Shown here piece by piece: positions 26,130 to 34,817 of a DNA stretch of 64,000 bases. This DNA comes from Bacillus_BE sp042263505 (GTDB lineage: Bacteria > Bacillota > Bacilli > Bacillales > Cytobacillaceae). The notes beneath the pieces are model-generated. The model did not search any database. It saw only the letters and a list, made by a program, of their open reading frames with translations, and was not told the origin of the DNA. The stretch covers positions 264,594 through 328,593 of the forward strand of contig NZ_JBHKFI010000004.1 of assembly GCF_042263505.1 (NCBI RefSeq). Direction: 5' to 3'. Position numbers and translations under genes: made by a program. Numbering within the stretch: the stretch's first letter is position 1; every line of letters begins with the position of its first letter.

Positions 26130-26167
26130 TTTTCTTATTGAAGTAACGGGCAGGAAAGTTGAAGAAG
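26130..26167 (+). repeat. Dispersed cassette-repeat copy at the uvrX breakpoint
   Basis: TTTCTTATTGAAGTAACGGG, CAGGAAAGTTGAAGAAG. The left part matches 20576-20600 (TTCTTATTCAAGTAACGGGC). It abuts the truncated polymerase with no spacer. Confidence 0.8.
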
Positions 26168-26212
26168 AAAAGGAATATAATTAATTGAATTCAATAAAGG
26201 TGGTAGCAATTA

Positions 26213-26674
26213 ATGAAACTTCCTAATGGAATAACTGGCTTTTATGAAAGATATAATGAACCTCCAATGATTGATGGAAAACAGTATAAACAGATTTGTT
26301 TTAATGTCATAAAAAATAACGGAGGAACGGTTATAGAGTTTAAAGAACCAAATGAAAAAACTAATTTTTTTTGTGTAGAAGTTAATGTCCTTAATAAACA
26401 TTTTTATATACTTTTAAATGCACATTATCCTTTATTAGCTTTTGCCTCTGTTGTTAATTTTGGAGAGATTGACTTCTATGATGAACCTCATTTTAAAAAA
26501 GAGTTTAGCCCTTTTTATAGTGTTCTGGGTACAAAGGAGTTGAATGAACCAATAATAATAAATTCTGATTCAAAAAGTACTATACAAAATGAACTGAACA
26601 GTGCTGAATTGAAGCAATTAACGTATTGGAAACCCGAGAGAATTGGAGATGTAATCTTTAATTATTGGGATTAG
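26213..26674 (+). CDS. Hypothetical protein, soluble, 153 aa
   Basis: The protein starts MKLPNGITGFYERYNEPPMI and contains KQICFNVIKNNGGTVIEF and NFGEIDFYDEPHFKKEFSPF. It is a mixed alpha/beta sequence without signal peptide or membrane segment. I recall similar single-gene proteins in bacilli but no function. GGTGGTAGC lies ~7 nt before the ATG. It is framed by dispersed repeats on both sides, like the other cassette-type genes here. Confidence 0.65.
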   Translation: MKLPNGITGFYERYNEPPMIDGKQYKQICFNVIKNNGGTVIEFKEPNEKTNFFCVEVNVLNKHFYILLNAHYPLLAFASVVNFGEIDFYDEPHFKKEFSPFYSVLGTKELNEPIIINSDSKSTIQNELNSAELKQLTYWKPERIGDVIFNYWD

Positions 26675-26695
26675 AAACTGCTAAATCGAATTGGA

Positions 26696-26748
26696 CTTCT
26701 TCAACTATCGGGTGCATTCCTTTAAGTAGGGATGCTTTTTTGTTTACA
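26696..26748 (+). repeat. Dispersed cassette-repeat, terminator half
   Basis: TTCTTCAACTATCGGGTGCA, then a hairpin GCATTCC / GGGATGC with TTTTTTG. It serves as the terminator of the 153-aa gene. Confidence 0.7.
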
Positions 26749-27059
26749 ACGAAGCAATTAAGTTTAACTAAGGGTGGTTTACAAATGATATGGTAAACAA
26801 CATTTTCAGGGTGGTATATGCCCTAAATCCAATGCTTTGTAGAGTATCAAGAGGAAAATTAAAATTTTATTCTTTTAAGCATGGCTAAATGATGATTTTC
26901 CAGTTACTTGGAGGGTTAATTTATTATAACTTAGATTCTGAATATGATTTCTTTTGGAAATTCCAGAATGTTTTATTACTGTGTTTTTAAAACTTTAATA
27001 AATAATAATCGATGAATTGTATGGGGAAAAAAGTTCAAACTATAAAAGTAAAATAATAT
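26749..27059. other. Intergenic, no gene seen
   Basis: AT-rich sequence without a supported frame. The start of the wHTH gene's leader lies at its right end. Confidence 0.5.
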
Positions 27060-27080
27060 TTGGAAAGAAGGACTTTTATT

Positions 27081-27377
27081 ATGCATGAAGGCTTTGAAAA
27101 ACCATTTATACGTATCCACTTGTTGTATCATGCGAATCAAAAATCAATTACTCCTGAAGGAATACAACCAGAGATTAACAGCCACCGATATCAAATAACC
27201 CCACAGGAGATTCAACAGGAATTAACTCATTTAGCAAACGAAGGATATTTAACTGCCAATGGTTCTCAATACAGTATTACGGCAAGTGGGAAAGGAGAGC
27301 TTCAGAGTGTTCAACAGCATCTGGAGCCTTTATATCAAGAAGTGGTTAAAAACAAGAAAAACGTATCCTCTTTTTAG
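27081..27377 (+). CDS. Small winged-helix-like protein
   Basis: The protein is 98 aa from the ATG at 27081. It contains FIRIHLLYHANQKSITPEGI, an HTH-like stretch (ITPQEIQQELTHLANEGYLT) and SQYSITASGKGELQSVQQHL, which reads as the beta wing of a PadR-like domain. A DNA-binding role is plausible. GAAAGAAGG precedes the ATG by 11 nt; the upstream TTG (27060) is less likely. Confidence 0.6.
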   Translation: MHEGFEKPFIRIHLLYHANQKSITPEGIQPEINSHRYQITPQEIQQELTHLANEGYLTANGSQYSITASGKGELQSVQQHLEPLYQEVVKNKKNVSSF

Positions 27378-27866
27378 GGGTTCGGTTTTTTATTAGACTA
27401 TTTTGAAAGATATTATTCGTTAATTGTAATTCAACAAAAGATTAATGAAGGTAATAGTACCTTTTTTGGTTGAATAGGAAGGGCTACCCTTTTTATGGGG
27501 AATTGTGAAGTATTGTACTTAAGCTAACGGGGTGATTTAGTTCAATAAGAAATGATCAAACTTTATTAAAAAAAATTGATATTTAATCAAATAGAAAACC
27601 GTCATTTTGATCAATCTCTTTTCAAAATAACGGTTTTTTAATTGCTGCTGTATATGGAGAGAAGAGAGTTTTTAATCAATCTTTATTTTAAAGCTACAAA
27701 AATAGTTTTTTAGTGTAAACCTAGAGTGAAAATGGATTTTTCTCTAAGGGACAATGAGTTTTTTGAGCCAGAATAGATTGCAAAATTGAATTTTAAGGTT
27801 TTTTTTTAAAACAATATAAGTGTCTAACTTATAAATGCATTAAACAGTAGAGCAAAAAATTAAGAA
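27378..27866. other. Gene-free stretch with repeats
   Basis: It holds a cassette-repeat copy (27504-27552: GTGAAGTATTGTACTTAAGC then TAACGGGGTGATTTAG) and a type C repeat (27597-27708). Nothing coding is supported. Confidence 0.55.
27597..27708. repeat. Dispersed repeat type C, copy 2
   Basis: A hairpin (AAAACCGTCATTTTG with CAAAATAACGGTTTT) is followed by ATCAATCTTTATTTTAAAG and CTACAAA, in the same order as copy 1 at 14906-15018. Confidence 0.5.
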
Positions 27867-27893
27867 GGCGATTGCATCTATTTAGCAATCGCC
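27867..27893 (-). terminator. Terminator of the 58-aa gene
   Basis: GGCGATTGC / GCAATCGCC, perfect 9-bp stem; on the reverse strand it is followed by TTCTTAATTTTTTG. Confidence 0.75.
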
Positions 27894-27924
27894 CAATTTA
27901 TTTAGGCAAATAGCCTAAATATTT

Positions 27925-28101
27925 TTAATCAATATAACCTTTATCCTTTAAAAACTCATAAGCTGATGTTTGATTTTCTTCCTTTATTTGAAACTCAAGT
28001 GAACCCTCAGCAATTTTAGCACACCGTCCACCATAAGGTTTAATAGCTTCTTTGATTTCTTTTAAGTCAACAGTTTTTTTTAGTTGATAATTTACTTTCA
28101 T
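27925..28101 (-). CDS. Small hypothetical protein, 58 aa
   Basis: A compact frame encodes MKVNYQLKKTVDLKEIKEAI and ends KDKGYID. It has alternating charged residues and one Cys, and reads as a small alpha/beta protein. GGAGAT lies 9 nt before the ATG and a perfect terminator follows the stop, so it is likely a real gene although very short. Family not recognised. Confidence 0.65.
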   Translation of the reverse strand: MKVNYQLKKTVDLKEIKEAIKPYGGRCAKIAEGSLEFQIKEENQTSAYEFLKDKGYID

Positions 28102-28185
28102 TAGAATAACATCTCCAATAGCATATAATAATGACTAAATTTATATTTTATTCAAAAACAATAATTCAATTTAAGTTACCCTACT

Positions 28186-28290
28186 TTATGATTTTATGCA
28201 TGTTCTGAAGCCAGTACGCCAAGTAGGATATATTGGTTTCCATCCATATTCTTTCGCCTTAATATTTGAAGCTCCGCGTTTACCTCGATC
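28186..28290 (-). pseudogene. C-terminal remnant of an NAD-dependent epimerase/SDR-e protein
   Basis: The frame reads RGASNIKAKEYGWKPIYPTW then RTGFRTCI, the characteristic tail of extended SDR epimerases (S-N-x-K-A-K-x-x-G-W-x-P). The rest of the gene is absent and there is no start codon. Confidence 0.65.
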
Positions 28291-28350
28291 ACAATAATGC
28301 CTTCTATCTAAAATCAGAAACAAGCACTATAAGATGTTCATTGAGAGTTG

Positions 28351-28794
28351 TTATTTTTCAGTTGCTGTATTTCCCATTGCAATAGAAATTCTATTCCAAC
28401 TGTTAATTTGGTTTATTATCAGAACAAGATCAACATACTGGTTCTCATCATAATGTTCACGCACTCTTTGATAAAGTTCATCTGGAACACGTTTTGTCGG
28501 GATTAATGTCACGTGCTCTGCCAATTCTAAAGCTACTTTTTCTGCTTCAGTATAGAATTCACACTCTTGCCAAGCACTTACACAGTATATTCTTTGTTCT
28601 GTTTCACCCATTTTTCGTGCATCTGTTGTATGCATATTCAAACAAAATGCACAGCCGTTAATTTGAGAAACACGAATTTTAATAAGCTCACGAAGTTTTC
28701 GCTCGATTGTTGTCATTTTCGTGTATTTTTCCATATCCATCATAATTTTCATACCATCAGGTGCAATTTCATAGTAAGAAACTCTTTGGCTCAT
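28351..28794 (-). CDS. Carboxymuconolactone decarboxylase family (AhpD-like) protein
   Basis: The 147-aa protein shows the AhpD-type redox motif CxxCxxxH in QINGCAFCLNMHTTDARKMG (residues ~50-58). WQECEFYTEAEKVALELAEH follows, as in alkylhydroperoxidase D-like proteins. The family acts as thiol peroxidases or gamma-carboxymuconolactone decarboxylases; the Cys pair favours the peroxidase-like role. GGAGT lies 8-9 nt before the ATG. It sits 135 nt downstream of azoR on the same strand and may be part of the same stress response. Confidence 0.88.
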   Translation of the reverse strand: MSQRVSYYEIAPDGMKIMMDMEKYTKMTTIERKLRELIKIRVSQINGCAFCLNMHTTDARKMGETEQRIYCVSAWQECEFYTEAEKVALELAEHVTLIPTKRVPDELYQRVREHYDENQYVDLVLIINQINSWNRISIAMGNTATEK

Positions 28795-28929
28795 ATAGCA
28801 AGACTCCTTTGATTTAGTATAAAACTAAGCTTCCTAATTTCATCTATAAGTTCTAGGAACTTTGTGTCCTTTGAAAAGATTTGTACGCTAGCATCTTAAA
28901 ATTTCATCAGAAAATTTTTACATGAAATT

Positions 28930-29571
28930 CTACTTGTAAGAATTTGAGCTAATATAACCTACTAATTCTTTTTCAGCTGATTTCATTATTTCTTCTTTGT
29001 CGTTAATAATAATGTCTAAGCCTTGAGCACGTATTAATTTCATTTGGTTAATTCCCATCATGTGCAGTACTCCGCGCATATATTGTGGTGCAATATCTAA
29101 ATTTACATATCGGTAATCAGTATCATATTCACTTCCACTCGTGAGGATAAATGTGACCTTGGTAGTTTTGTCTGACATTAATCCAACTGAACCAGTTTCA
29201 GTGTATTTGAATGTTTCTCCTGCTGTTAGTATATTATCCAGATAGTCTTTAAACTTTGCAGGCACATTCCAATTATGCAAAGGCATATAAATATAAATAT
29301 ACTCTGCTGACTTCCATTGTTTAATTAATTTATGTTGTGCTTCATGATTTTTTAAACGTTCAGCAGACGTTTCTTTAGGATTAGTAAGATTTAAAGTGTC
29401 AGCAGTAATTTGCGGGATAAAATTATTTGGATCGTAAACATTTAATGCTTCGATTGTTCCTTGACCATTTAATTTTTCTTGTAAAGTTTTTAATCCAACA
29501 TCTGCTAAACGGTTTGCTGCTCTTTTTTGATTGTTGTAATCAGGATGAGCCATTAACTGTAAAATATTCAT
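28930..29571 (-). CDS. azoR: FMN-dependent NADH-azoreductase
   Basis: The protein is 213 aa from the ATG at 29571 and has a flavodoxin-like quinone reductase/azoreductase fold. The N-terminal phosphate-loop region is MAHPDYNNQKRAANRLAD, followed by YIYIYMPLHNWNVPAKFKDY (the P-x-x-N-x-x-x-P motif) and the FMN-contacting FILTSGSEYDT segment. It detoxifies quinones and azo compounds and favours oxidative or electrophile stress roles. The longer frame to 29730 is discarded because AGGTGGAAC lies directly before this ATG. It is divergent from an Rrf2-family regulator. Confidence 0.85.
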   Translation of the reverse strand: MNILQLMAHPDYNNQKRAANRLADVGLKTLQEKLNGQGTIEALNVYDPNNFIPQITADTLNLTNPKETSAERLKNHEAQHKLIKQWKSAEYIYIYMPLHNWNVPAKFKDYLDNILTAGETFKYTETGSVGLMSDKTTKVTFILTSGSEYDTDYRYVNLDIAPQYMRGVLHMMGINQMKLIRAQGLDIIINDKEEIMKSAEKELVGYISSNSYK

Positions 29572-29814
29572 TGTTCCACCTCTATTAGTTTGATTATTTT
29601 TGTAGTTCCATTCTTTATTCCAATTTATTTCCTCATAAAAAGGTTGAATTAAAGAGCAGATTAATCGTCGATTAACATTGTCTATAATATATGCTATAAT
29701 TAATTTTGTCAAATGAATAAAATTTACCAAAAGAGACTTCTTTTATTTGACTAGAACTCTAAATACTCGTAAGATACAATTTGATAATCCTTAATCAAAA
29801 GTAGGTGAGGTTAT

Positions 29815-30306
29815 ATGCAGTATAGTGTGGGAGTTGAGTATGCTTTACATTGTCTGGTTTATTTAATTGATGTTCCTTCCAACGATAGTATTGGGATAAA
29901 GGATTTGGCAGAGTTCCAAGGACTTTCTGAGACATTTCTTTCAAAAGTTTTCGGTAAATTATCTAAGGCTGGTATTGTAAGTTCTGTCCCCGGTGTAAAG
30001 GGAGGATATAGGTTATCTAAGTCTCCAAAAGATATTTCCTTTTGGGATGTAATTGAGGCAGTTGAAGGTCCTAAGCCCATTTTTCAATGTAAAAATATTA
30101 AAGATAATGGTTATTTGTATAGAGAAAACTGCTGTACAGCTCCATCCTTTTGCACCATCAATTTAGTTATGCTCTCTGCGGAAGAAAAAATGCGTGATGA
30201 ATTACGTAGTAAAACACTGTCATGGTTAAATGAAGAACTTGATCGTGTCTTACCCAAACAAATACGTGAAGATACTCTGAAATATTTTTCGAAGAGCGAC
30301 ATATAA
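29815..30306 (+). CDS. Rrf2-family transcriptional regulator
   Basis: The 163-aa protein starts MQYSVGVEYALHCLVYLIDV and has the winged-helix motif (LAEFQGLSETFLSKVFGKLS then KAGIVSSVPGVKGGYRLSKS). A Cys-containing segment near residues 88-111 (C, CC, C in ENCCTAPSFC) is where IscR/NsrR proteins bind Fe-S clusters or sense redox. It is transcribed away from azoR across 243 nt and probably regulates it. GGTGAGG precedes the ATG by 6 nt. Confidence 0.88.
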   Translation: MQYSVGVEYALHCLVYLIDVPSNDSIGIKDLAEFQGLSETFLSKVFGKLSKAGIVSSVPGVKGGYRLSKSPKDISFWDVIEAVEGPKPIFQCKNIKDNGYLYRENCCTAPSFCTINLVMLSAEEKMRDELRSKTLSWLNEELDRVLPKQIREDTLKYFSKSDI

Positions 30307-30310
30307 AATA

Positions 30311-30357
30311 AACCTCTCATGAAATTCCTTAATCAAGAGGAATTTAGAGAGGTTGTT
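30311..30357 (+). terminator. Terminator after the Rrf2 gene
   Basis: AACCTCTC pairs with GAGAGGTT, enclosing an inner AATTCCT/AGGAATT stem; T-rich sequence follows. Confidence 0.65.
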
Positions 30358-30819
30358 TCTTAGTTCACAGAAAACGTATGTTTCAATTGTTTATTGATAA
30401 CTACAACCAATCCACAACTTTAGCCATTTACAAAGTGAATATAACCTTTGTTTCCGTTAGTTATATATGTGTAAATCAAGAAAGTGAAGTATTGCCCTTT
30501 AACAATCGGAGGCTTTATAGAAATTCGACTTTTTAAACGAATAGTAAAATATAACATAATAAAATATATCCTGTTACTTGCCTTATGAATCTCAAAACGA
30601 TTGTTTTTGAGATTATTTTATTTAAGCTAATTTTTAACGTATCAAATCATTGCTTAAAATCTATATATCTATAACTACCGTTTTTGTTATTCTTTAGGAC
30701 AATATTATATGGATATTTATGTTATATAAAAGTGAAGTTTGTGAAGTGTTACACTTAAAGTAACGGGCAGGTTAGTTCAATAATATATGGAATTGAAACT
30801 ATTATAGGAGAGTCCTAAA
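30358..30819. other. Intergenic stretch with hairpin and cassette-repeat
   Basis: No gene is supported. A hairpin AATCTCAAAA (30588-30597) / TTTTGAGATT (30605-30614) is followed by ATTTTATTT, and a clear cassette-repeat copy lies at 30741-30784 (GTGAAGTGTTACACTTAAAG then TAACGGGCAGGTTAGTTC). Confidence 0.6.
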
Positions 30820-31758
30820 ATGAAAAAGAAAATGAACTATTTAATATTACTTTTAACGACCATTTTTATGGTTGGTTGTAGCAATGTAGAAGATATATCC
30901 GTTACAAATAGAAAAACAAATCCGCAAGAAGTAACCACTGTTAATACAAATAAAAATAGTAAAAACGAAGAAACGAACACTACGGTTGTTCAACAACCGG
31001 TCGTCGAGAAAACACCAACCAAATCAAATCATGAACTGTTCTCAGGATACAAACTTATTGAAGTTGATGGTGGTGATTTGACTGGATATCGTGAACCTAA
31101 CGTTGTCGTTGACATTGGTTATGGGGACCGTGAATATTGGGCATTTACCAATGAATACGGGCAACTAGTACGTGTCATTGCTGACGAAATCATTCTACAA
31201 GATGACCGTAACGAACCTGTATTATCATCTGGCAGATACTACTCTGATGAGGCAAAGGTTCCTGGTGTCGAAAGTGATGTTTTAGATCAAGGACATATCA
31301 TTGCTGATTCTCTCGGAGGGGTATCGAATGCTTATAATATTACCCCCCAAGATAGTACGCTCAACCGACATGGTGATCAAGCTTATATGGAAGACGTGAT
31401 CCGTAGCGCAGGTGGAGCCACTAATTTTGAAGCAATTATCACATATCCGAATACGGAAACGCAGATTCCTTCAAGTTATCAGTATAGCTATACTTTAAGG
31501 GGTAACGAAATCGTTGATACATTTGACAATGTGAACCCTGATGAAGTAAACGCATCACTCGGTTTAACAGGCAGTGAGCCTTCCGATTCAACTAGTTCAA
31601 ACACAAGCGGTGATATTTCTAGTGTTGATACAAACGGTAATGGACAAGTGACGATTAAAGAAGCAAAAGCAGCAGGTTTCAGTATGCCAATAACGAGTGA
31701 TCATTGGTTATACCCCTATATGCGCGATAATGATAATGACGGTATGGTGGGTGAGTAA
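30820..31758 (+). CDS. Secreted lipoprotein with DNA/RNA non-specific endonuclease domain
   Basis: The 312-aa protein has a lipobox (MVGCS, Cys 20), a Thr/Asn/Lys-rich linker to ~residue 70, then an Endonuclea_NS-type domain. Its catalytic His region is DVLDQGHIIADSLGG (His 159), with the metal-binding Asn in AYNITPQDSTLNR (~residue 173). The C-terminus has an acidic VDTNGNGQVTIKEAK segment and MRDNDNDGMVGE, which resemble EF-hand/Excalibur calcium-binding ends. It should degrade DNA or RNA at the cell surface. AGGAGAG lies 7-8 nt before the ATG. It is a single gene after a cassette-repeat. Confidence 0.83.
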   Translation: MKKKMNYLILLLTTIFMVGCSNVEDISVTNRKTNPQEVTTVNTNKNSKNEETNTTVVQQPVVEKTPTKSNHELFSGYKLIEVDGGDLTGYREPNVVVDIGYGDREYWAFTNEYGQLVRVIADEIILQDDRNEPVLSSGRYYSDEAKVPGVESDVLDQGHIIADSLGGVSNAYNITPQDSTLNRHGDQAYMEDVIRSAGGATNFEAIITYPNTETQIPSSYQYSYTLRGNEIVDTFDNVNPDEVNASLGLTGSEPSDSTSSNTSGDISSVDTNGNGQVTIKEAKAAGFSMPITSDHWLYPYMRDNDNDGMVGE

Positions 31759-31972
31759 GCCCCTAGAATTTTGAGGCAAAATAAATTAACGAAAGAACAT
31801 TATCCTTGTTGGACAATTGATAACAATTGGCGAATGAGTGTCTGTACAGGAACGACTGAAGTTAATGGTCATATCATCTAAATTTGTATGGTAAAAATAT
31901 AATTATTTTTCACTAACAGGGGCAATAGTGAAAAGGCACCGGAATTATCCGTTGCCTTTTGCCATTCAATTT
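31759..31972 (+). other. Short protein-like fragment and terminator
   Basis: A frame after the nuclease reads LTKEHYPCWTIDNNWRMSVC then TGTTEVNGHII-stop and looks like the tail of a lost gene (family unknown). A terminator (AAAAGGCA / TTGCCTTTT with inner CGGA/TCCG) lies at about 31930-31961. Confidence 0.4.
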
Positions 31973-32731
31973 CTAAAAATATTTTCTATAAAATTCTCTT
32001 CTAAGGCTTCCACTTAACTGAGCATAAATCCTAGTGGTCTCGCTCTTTTAGTGTCCTAGTAAACTTTGAATAACATCAATGGGAGCACCGTTATTCAAAA
32101 GGTGCGTGGCATAGCTGTGGCGTAGTTGGTGAGGATGAATTTCTTTATTGATTCCTGCACGACTTGATATTCGTTTTATGATGTACCTTATCTGCCCAAT
32201 ACTCATTCTATGCGGGTACCGTTCCGTAACAAAAATAGCTGGGTCCTTATCCTTGCGAAGGTCTAAGTATCGTTTTAGCCAGATTTCACAACGTATATTA
32301 AAGTAGACCTCCCTTTCCTCATCCCCCTTTCCAAGCACAATGGCAGAACGATTAGACCAGTTGATACAATTTTTATCAATAGAAACAATTTCTCTCTCCG
32401 TTAGAAACTTTGGAATCCGTTTCCCTTGTTTAGGTTCTTTGATTTTAGCAGCTGGATTTTTGGGCAGATGCCCTTCCTCGTGTGACCAACGAAATAAAGA
32501 TTTAATAAATCGAATTCGATGAGCCCAACTTGACGGCTTTAGGTGTTCACTGGATTTTGCTAAGTATCCTTTCAGTTGGTCAGTGGTCAATGACTGAATA
32601 TTCACATCGTTAAAGTGTTGAATCAGAAACTTGGACTGGAGCCTATAAGTTCTTAATGTTTGAGGAGAGAATCCTTCAATCCTTTTGTCCGATTCATATA
32701 ATTTCCAGGCTTTTGATAATAACAAAATCAT
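31973..32731 (-). pseudogene. Tyrosine recombinase/integrase, broken by deletion and nonsense mutation
   Basis: The N-terminal SAM-like core-binding domain (SPQTLRTYRLQSKFLIQHFN) and the catalytic part HPHQLRHSYATHLLNNGAPI (H-x-x-R) then DVIQSLLGH are clear. Two lesions are visible. First, about 45 residues between LTEREIVSID and INWSNRSAIVLGKG are missing, which removes the first catalytic arginine. Second, a TAA follows LLGH at 32048, after which the same frame continues KSETTRIYAQLSGSLRREFY, including the catalytic Tyr. Both make the enzyme inactive. Confidence 0.88.
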
Positions 32732-32790
32732 TTCCTGCTTTTCGTTTATTACAGGAATTATTGCCCTGATTATAGAATTGAAAACGTGGT

Positions 32791-32823
32791 ATTGAAGTAA
32801 CGAGACAGGTTACTCGAAGAAGG
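32791..32823 (+). repeat. Dispersed cassette-repeat copy
   Basis: ATTGAAGTAACGAGACAGGT then TACTCGAAGAAGG; it separates the recombinase remnant from the DUF2185 gene. Confidence 0.7.
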
Positions 32824-32873
32824 AAATACTTTTCTCAAGGTCGAATTTAATGAAATGGAACAGGAGTGAGGAA

Positions 32874-33245
32874 ATGTTTAGGTTTAAAAAGAAGGCAAAA
32901 AAATTCTACATACCAGGTGACAAGATTATACGATTAATCCACTCTGAAGAAGGTTGCATTGCTTCTGATAGAATAACGGTTGATGGTTGCAAAGTTGGAT
33001 TTATGTATAGAGAAGAACCATATCAAAACGGAAATCCAGATAGTGGTTGGAGATTTCTTGCTGGTGATGAGAGTGATGAATATATGGATAACTCTGAGAA
33101 CCATTCAGTTTTTCAAGTTAATACAATATGTAATTACGATAACGAAATAATTCCGTTTCTTAGTTCCCCTCCAGGTATGGCATATATCCGTGATGAAGAG
33201 GGGAAACTCGTCCTTGATGAAGAGTGGGATCAACCAAAAGATTAA
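32874..33245 (+). CDS. DUF2185 (Imm33-like) domain protein
   Basis: The 123-aa soluble protein contains GCIASDRITVDGCKVGFMYR and NPDSGWRFLAGDESDEYMDN, then PFLSSPPGMAYIRDEEGKLV. This is the DUF2185 pattern, also described as immunity protein 33 in polymorphic-toxin systems. No toxin gene is visible nearby, so an immunity role is inference only. AGGAG lies 7 nt before the ATG at 32874, preferred over an ATG at 32850. Confidence 0.78.
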   Translation: MFRFKKKAKKFYIPGDKIIRLIHSEEGCIASDRITVDGCKVGFMYREEPYQNGNPDSGWRFLAGDESDEYMDNSENHSVFQVNTICNYDNEIIPFLSSPPGMAYIRDEEGKLVLDEEWDQPKD

Positions 33246-33252
33246 AATGCAG

Positions 33253-33330
33253 TTCTTCAACTAAGGGGTGCGATTGCTTAAAAAAGAGTAGTCACTTTTT
33301 GTGCTAACGGGCCAGGTTAATATAATAAGA
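33253..33330 (+). repeat. Dispersed cassette-repeat copy (both halves)
   Basis: TTCTTCAACTAAGGGGTGCG followed by an imperfect stem and TTTTTG, then TGCTAACGGGCCAGGTTAAT before the cysteine hydrolase gene. Confidence 0.7.
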
Positions 33331-33365
33331 ATGCCTGTTAAATTTTTTATGAAGGATGATGTTTT

Positions 33366-33899
33366 ATGAGTAATAGTGCTTTGTTGGTTGTTGATGTTCA
33401 AACAGCATTAATTAAAGAACATCCATATAATGAGGAAAAAGTAATTGGAAATATCAAAAGACTTATCTCTGTTGCAAGGGATTCTAATAAAGAAGTGATA
33501 TATGTACGACACGATGATGGAATTGGAGAAGAATTAGAGTATGGTAATGATGGATGGCAGGTTTATAGTGAAATAGCACCTAATAAGAATGAAAAAGTTT
33601 TTGAAAAGAAATATAATAGTGCTTTTTTTAAAACAGGTTTAAACGAATATTTGGAGACTAAAAAAATAGATACTATTATTTTGACAGGACTTCAAACAGA
33701 ATATTGTATTGATGCAACTCTGAAAAGTGCATTTGATAATGGATATAAGGTAATTATCCCAGAACAAACAAATACAACTTTTGATAATGAGTATCTATCT
33801 GGTCAAAAACTTTATGAGTTTTATAATTATAAAATATGGAATAATCGTTTTGCAAAAGTTATTTCTGTTGATGAAGTAAGTAAAGTTTTGTTAGGGTAA
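33366..33899 (+). CDS. Cysteine hydrolase (isochorismatase/nicotinamidase family)
   Basis: The 177-aa protein has the Asp-Lys-Cys triad: Asp in LLVVDVQTALIKE (residue ~9), Lys in VFEKKYNSAFFKTGL (~residue 80) and Cys in LTGLQTEYCIDATLKSAFDN (~residue 117). A cis-peptide-type loop precedes the Cys. The family hydrolyses nicotinamide, isochorismate or other amides and ethers; the substrate is unknown. The start ATG has AAGGATG upstream. Single-gene unit after a cassette-repeat. Confidence 0.88.
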   Translation: MSNSALLVVDVQTALIKEHPYNEEKVIGNIKRLISVARDSNKEVIYVRHDDGIGEELEYGNDGWQVYSEIAPNKNEKVFEKKYNSAFFKTGLNEYLETKKIDTIILTGLQTEYCIDATLKSAFDNGYKVIIPEQTNTTFDNEYLSGQKLYEFYNYKIWNNRFAKVISVDEVSKVLLG

Positions 33900-33976
33900 A
33901 GCCATTTTCCTTGGCTACATAGGTTTAACAAAGTCAAATTGTTATATAATTATTCGTGACGAAGGGGGATTAAGAT

Positions 33977-34168
33977 ATGGCTAATACATATAAGCTGCAA
34001 CTTAAAAATGGTGAAATAATGGTATTTAAAATCAGAGATGAACAAGCAGGAAATATACGGATTACCACAGTTTGCTAACTAGCATGAATTTTTTATCTAT
34101 TTTAAAGAAAAAGGAATTATAATTCATGGAATCGTTAAACCATCATTGGTGGATAGCAACGAGAAATA
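33977..34168 (+). pseudogene. Small frameshifted gene, family unknown
   Basis: AAGGGGG precedes ATG 33977, which reads MANTYKLQLKNGEIMVFKIR then DEQAGNIRITTVC and stops. In another frame HEFFIYFKEKGIIIHGIVKP continues to a stop at 34168. The parts read as one ~63-aa protein disrupted by a frame change. Confidence 0.5.
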
Positions 34169-34325
34169 GTAATTGCCAGCAAGGTGATTAATCATTTTGA
34201 TTCTTCAACTCCTTGATGAACGGGCGTAAATCGTAGAAGGATTATTTCTATTTTGTTCAAATAATGTACATACAGATTAATGAAATAAGCCTTCAAAAAA
34301 TAATAATTTAGTATGAGGTGTTATT

Positions 34326-34475
34326 ATGGAGAAACTACTTGAATTGTATGAAAAGCAAATTGATATATTAAAAAATGCTTTAGAACAGATCGCAACCTCA
34401 AATCAAAGTGAACAAAATCAAGAAATAGCAAAACAAGCACTTACAAAAATCAAAAAAATGAAAACTGATATTTAA
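34326..34475 (+). CDS. Very small coiled-coil protein, 49 aa
   Basis: MEKLLELYEKQIDILKNALE then a Gln/Lys/Glu-rich helix to the stop. A GAGGTG ribosome binding site lies 6 nt before the ATG. It is probably one continuous amphipathic helix. No function can be assigned. Confidence 0.55.
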   Translation: MEKLLELYEKQIDILKNALEQIATSNQSEQNQEIAKQALTKIKKMKTDI

Positions 34476-34817
34476 TTTTTTTTAGAAGCACTGATAGAGA
34501 AACTATAGGGCGTTAGTTAAAGTATCATTAATGATTTTATGGTAAAAGGACATATCATAGTTACTCAATTAAAGGGCGCTATCCTTGAACAATGATAAAC
34601 GCTTATTTTCTATTTTAGGGCCATTTTCTTGAATAACGTGTTTATAGAAAATCGTTATGGAACGAAGAGATTGTGATAATCCGTAGTCAAAAAGGAAAAT
34701 TGATTAGGTGATGGAATATGCATATAAACATTTTTTAACGACATACTATTATTAATCATTAAACGAGAGTTTTGGTTATTAAATTTTGCCAAAACCTATA
34801 TGTAAGGAGAATTCATA
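34476..34817. other. Intergenic stretch with cassette-type terminator and type B repeat
   Basis: No gene is supported. It contains CTCAATTAAAGGGCGCTATC with a hairpin-like continuation, then the type B repeat (34618-34676). Confidence 0.6.
34618..34676 (+). repeat. Dispersed repeat type B, copy 1
   Basis: The unit begins GGGCCATTTTCTTGA and contains GAAAATCGTTATGGAACGAA. Two other copies lie at 37672-37738 and 49748-49814, with about five differences over 59 nt. Confidence 0.8.
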
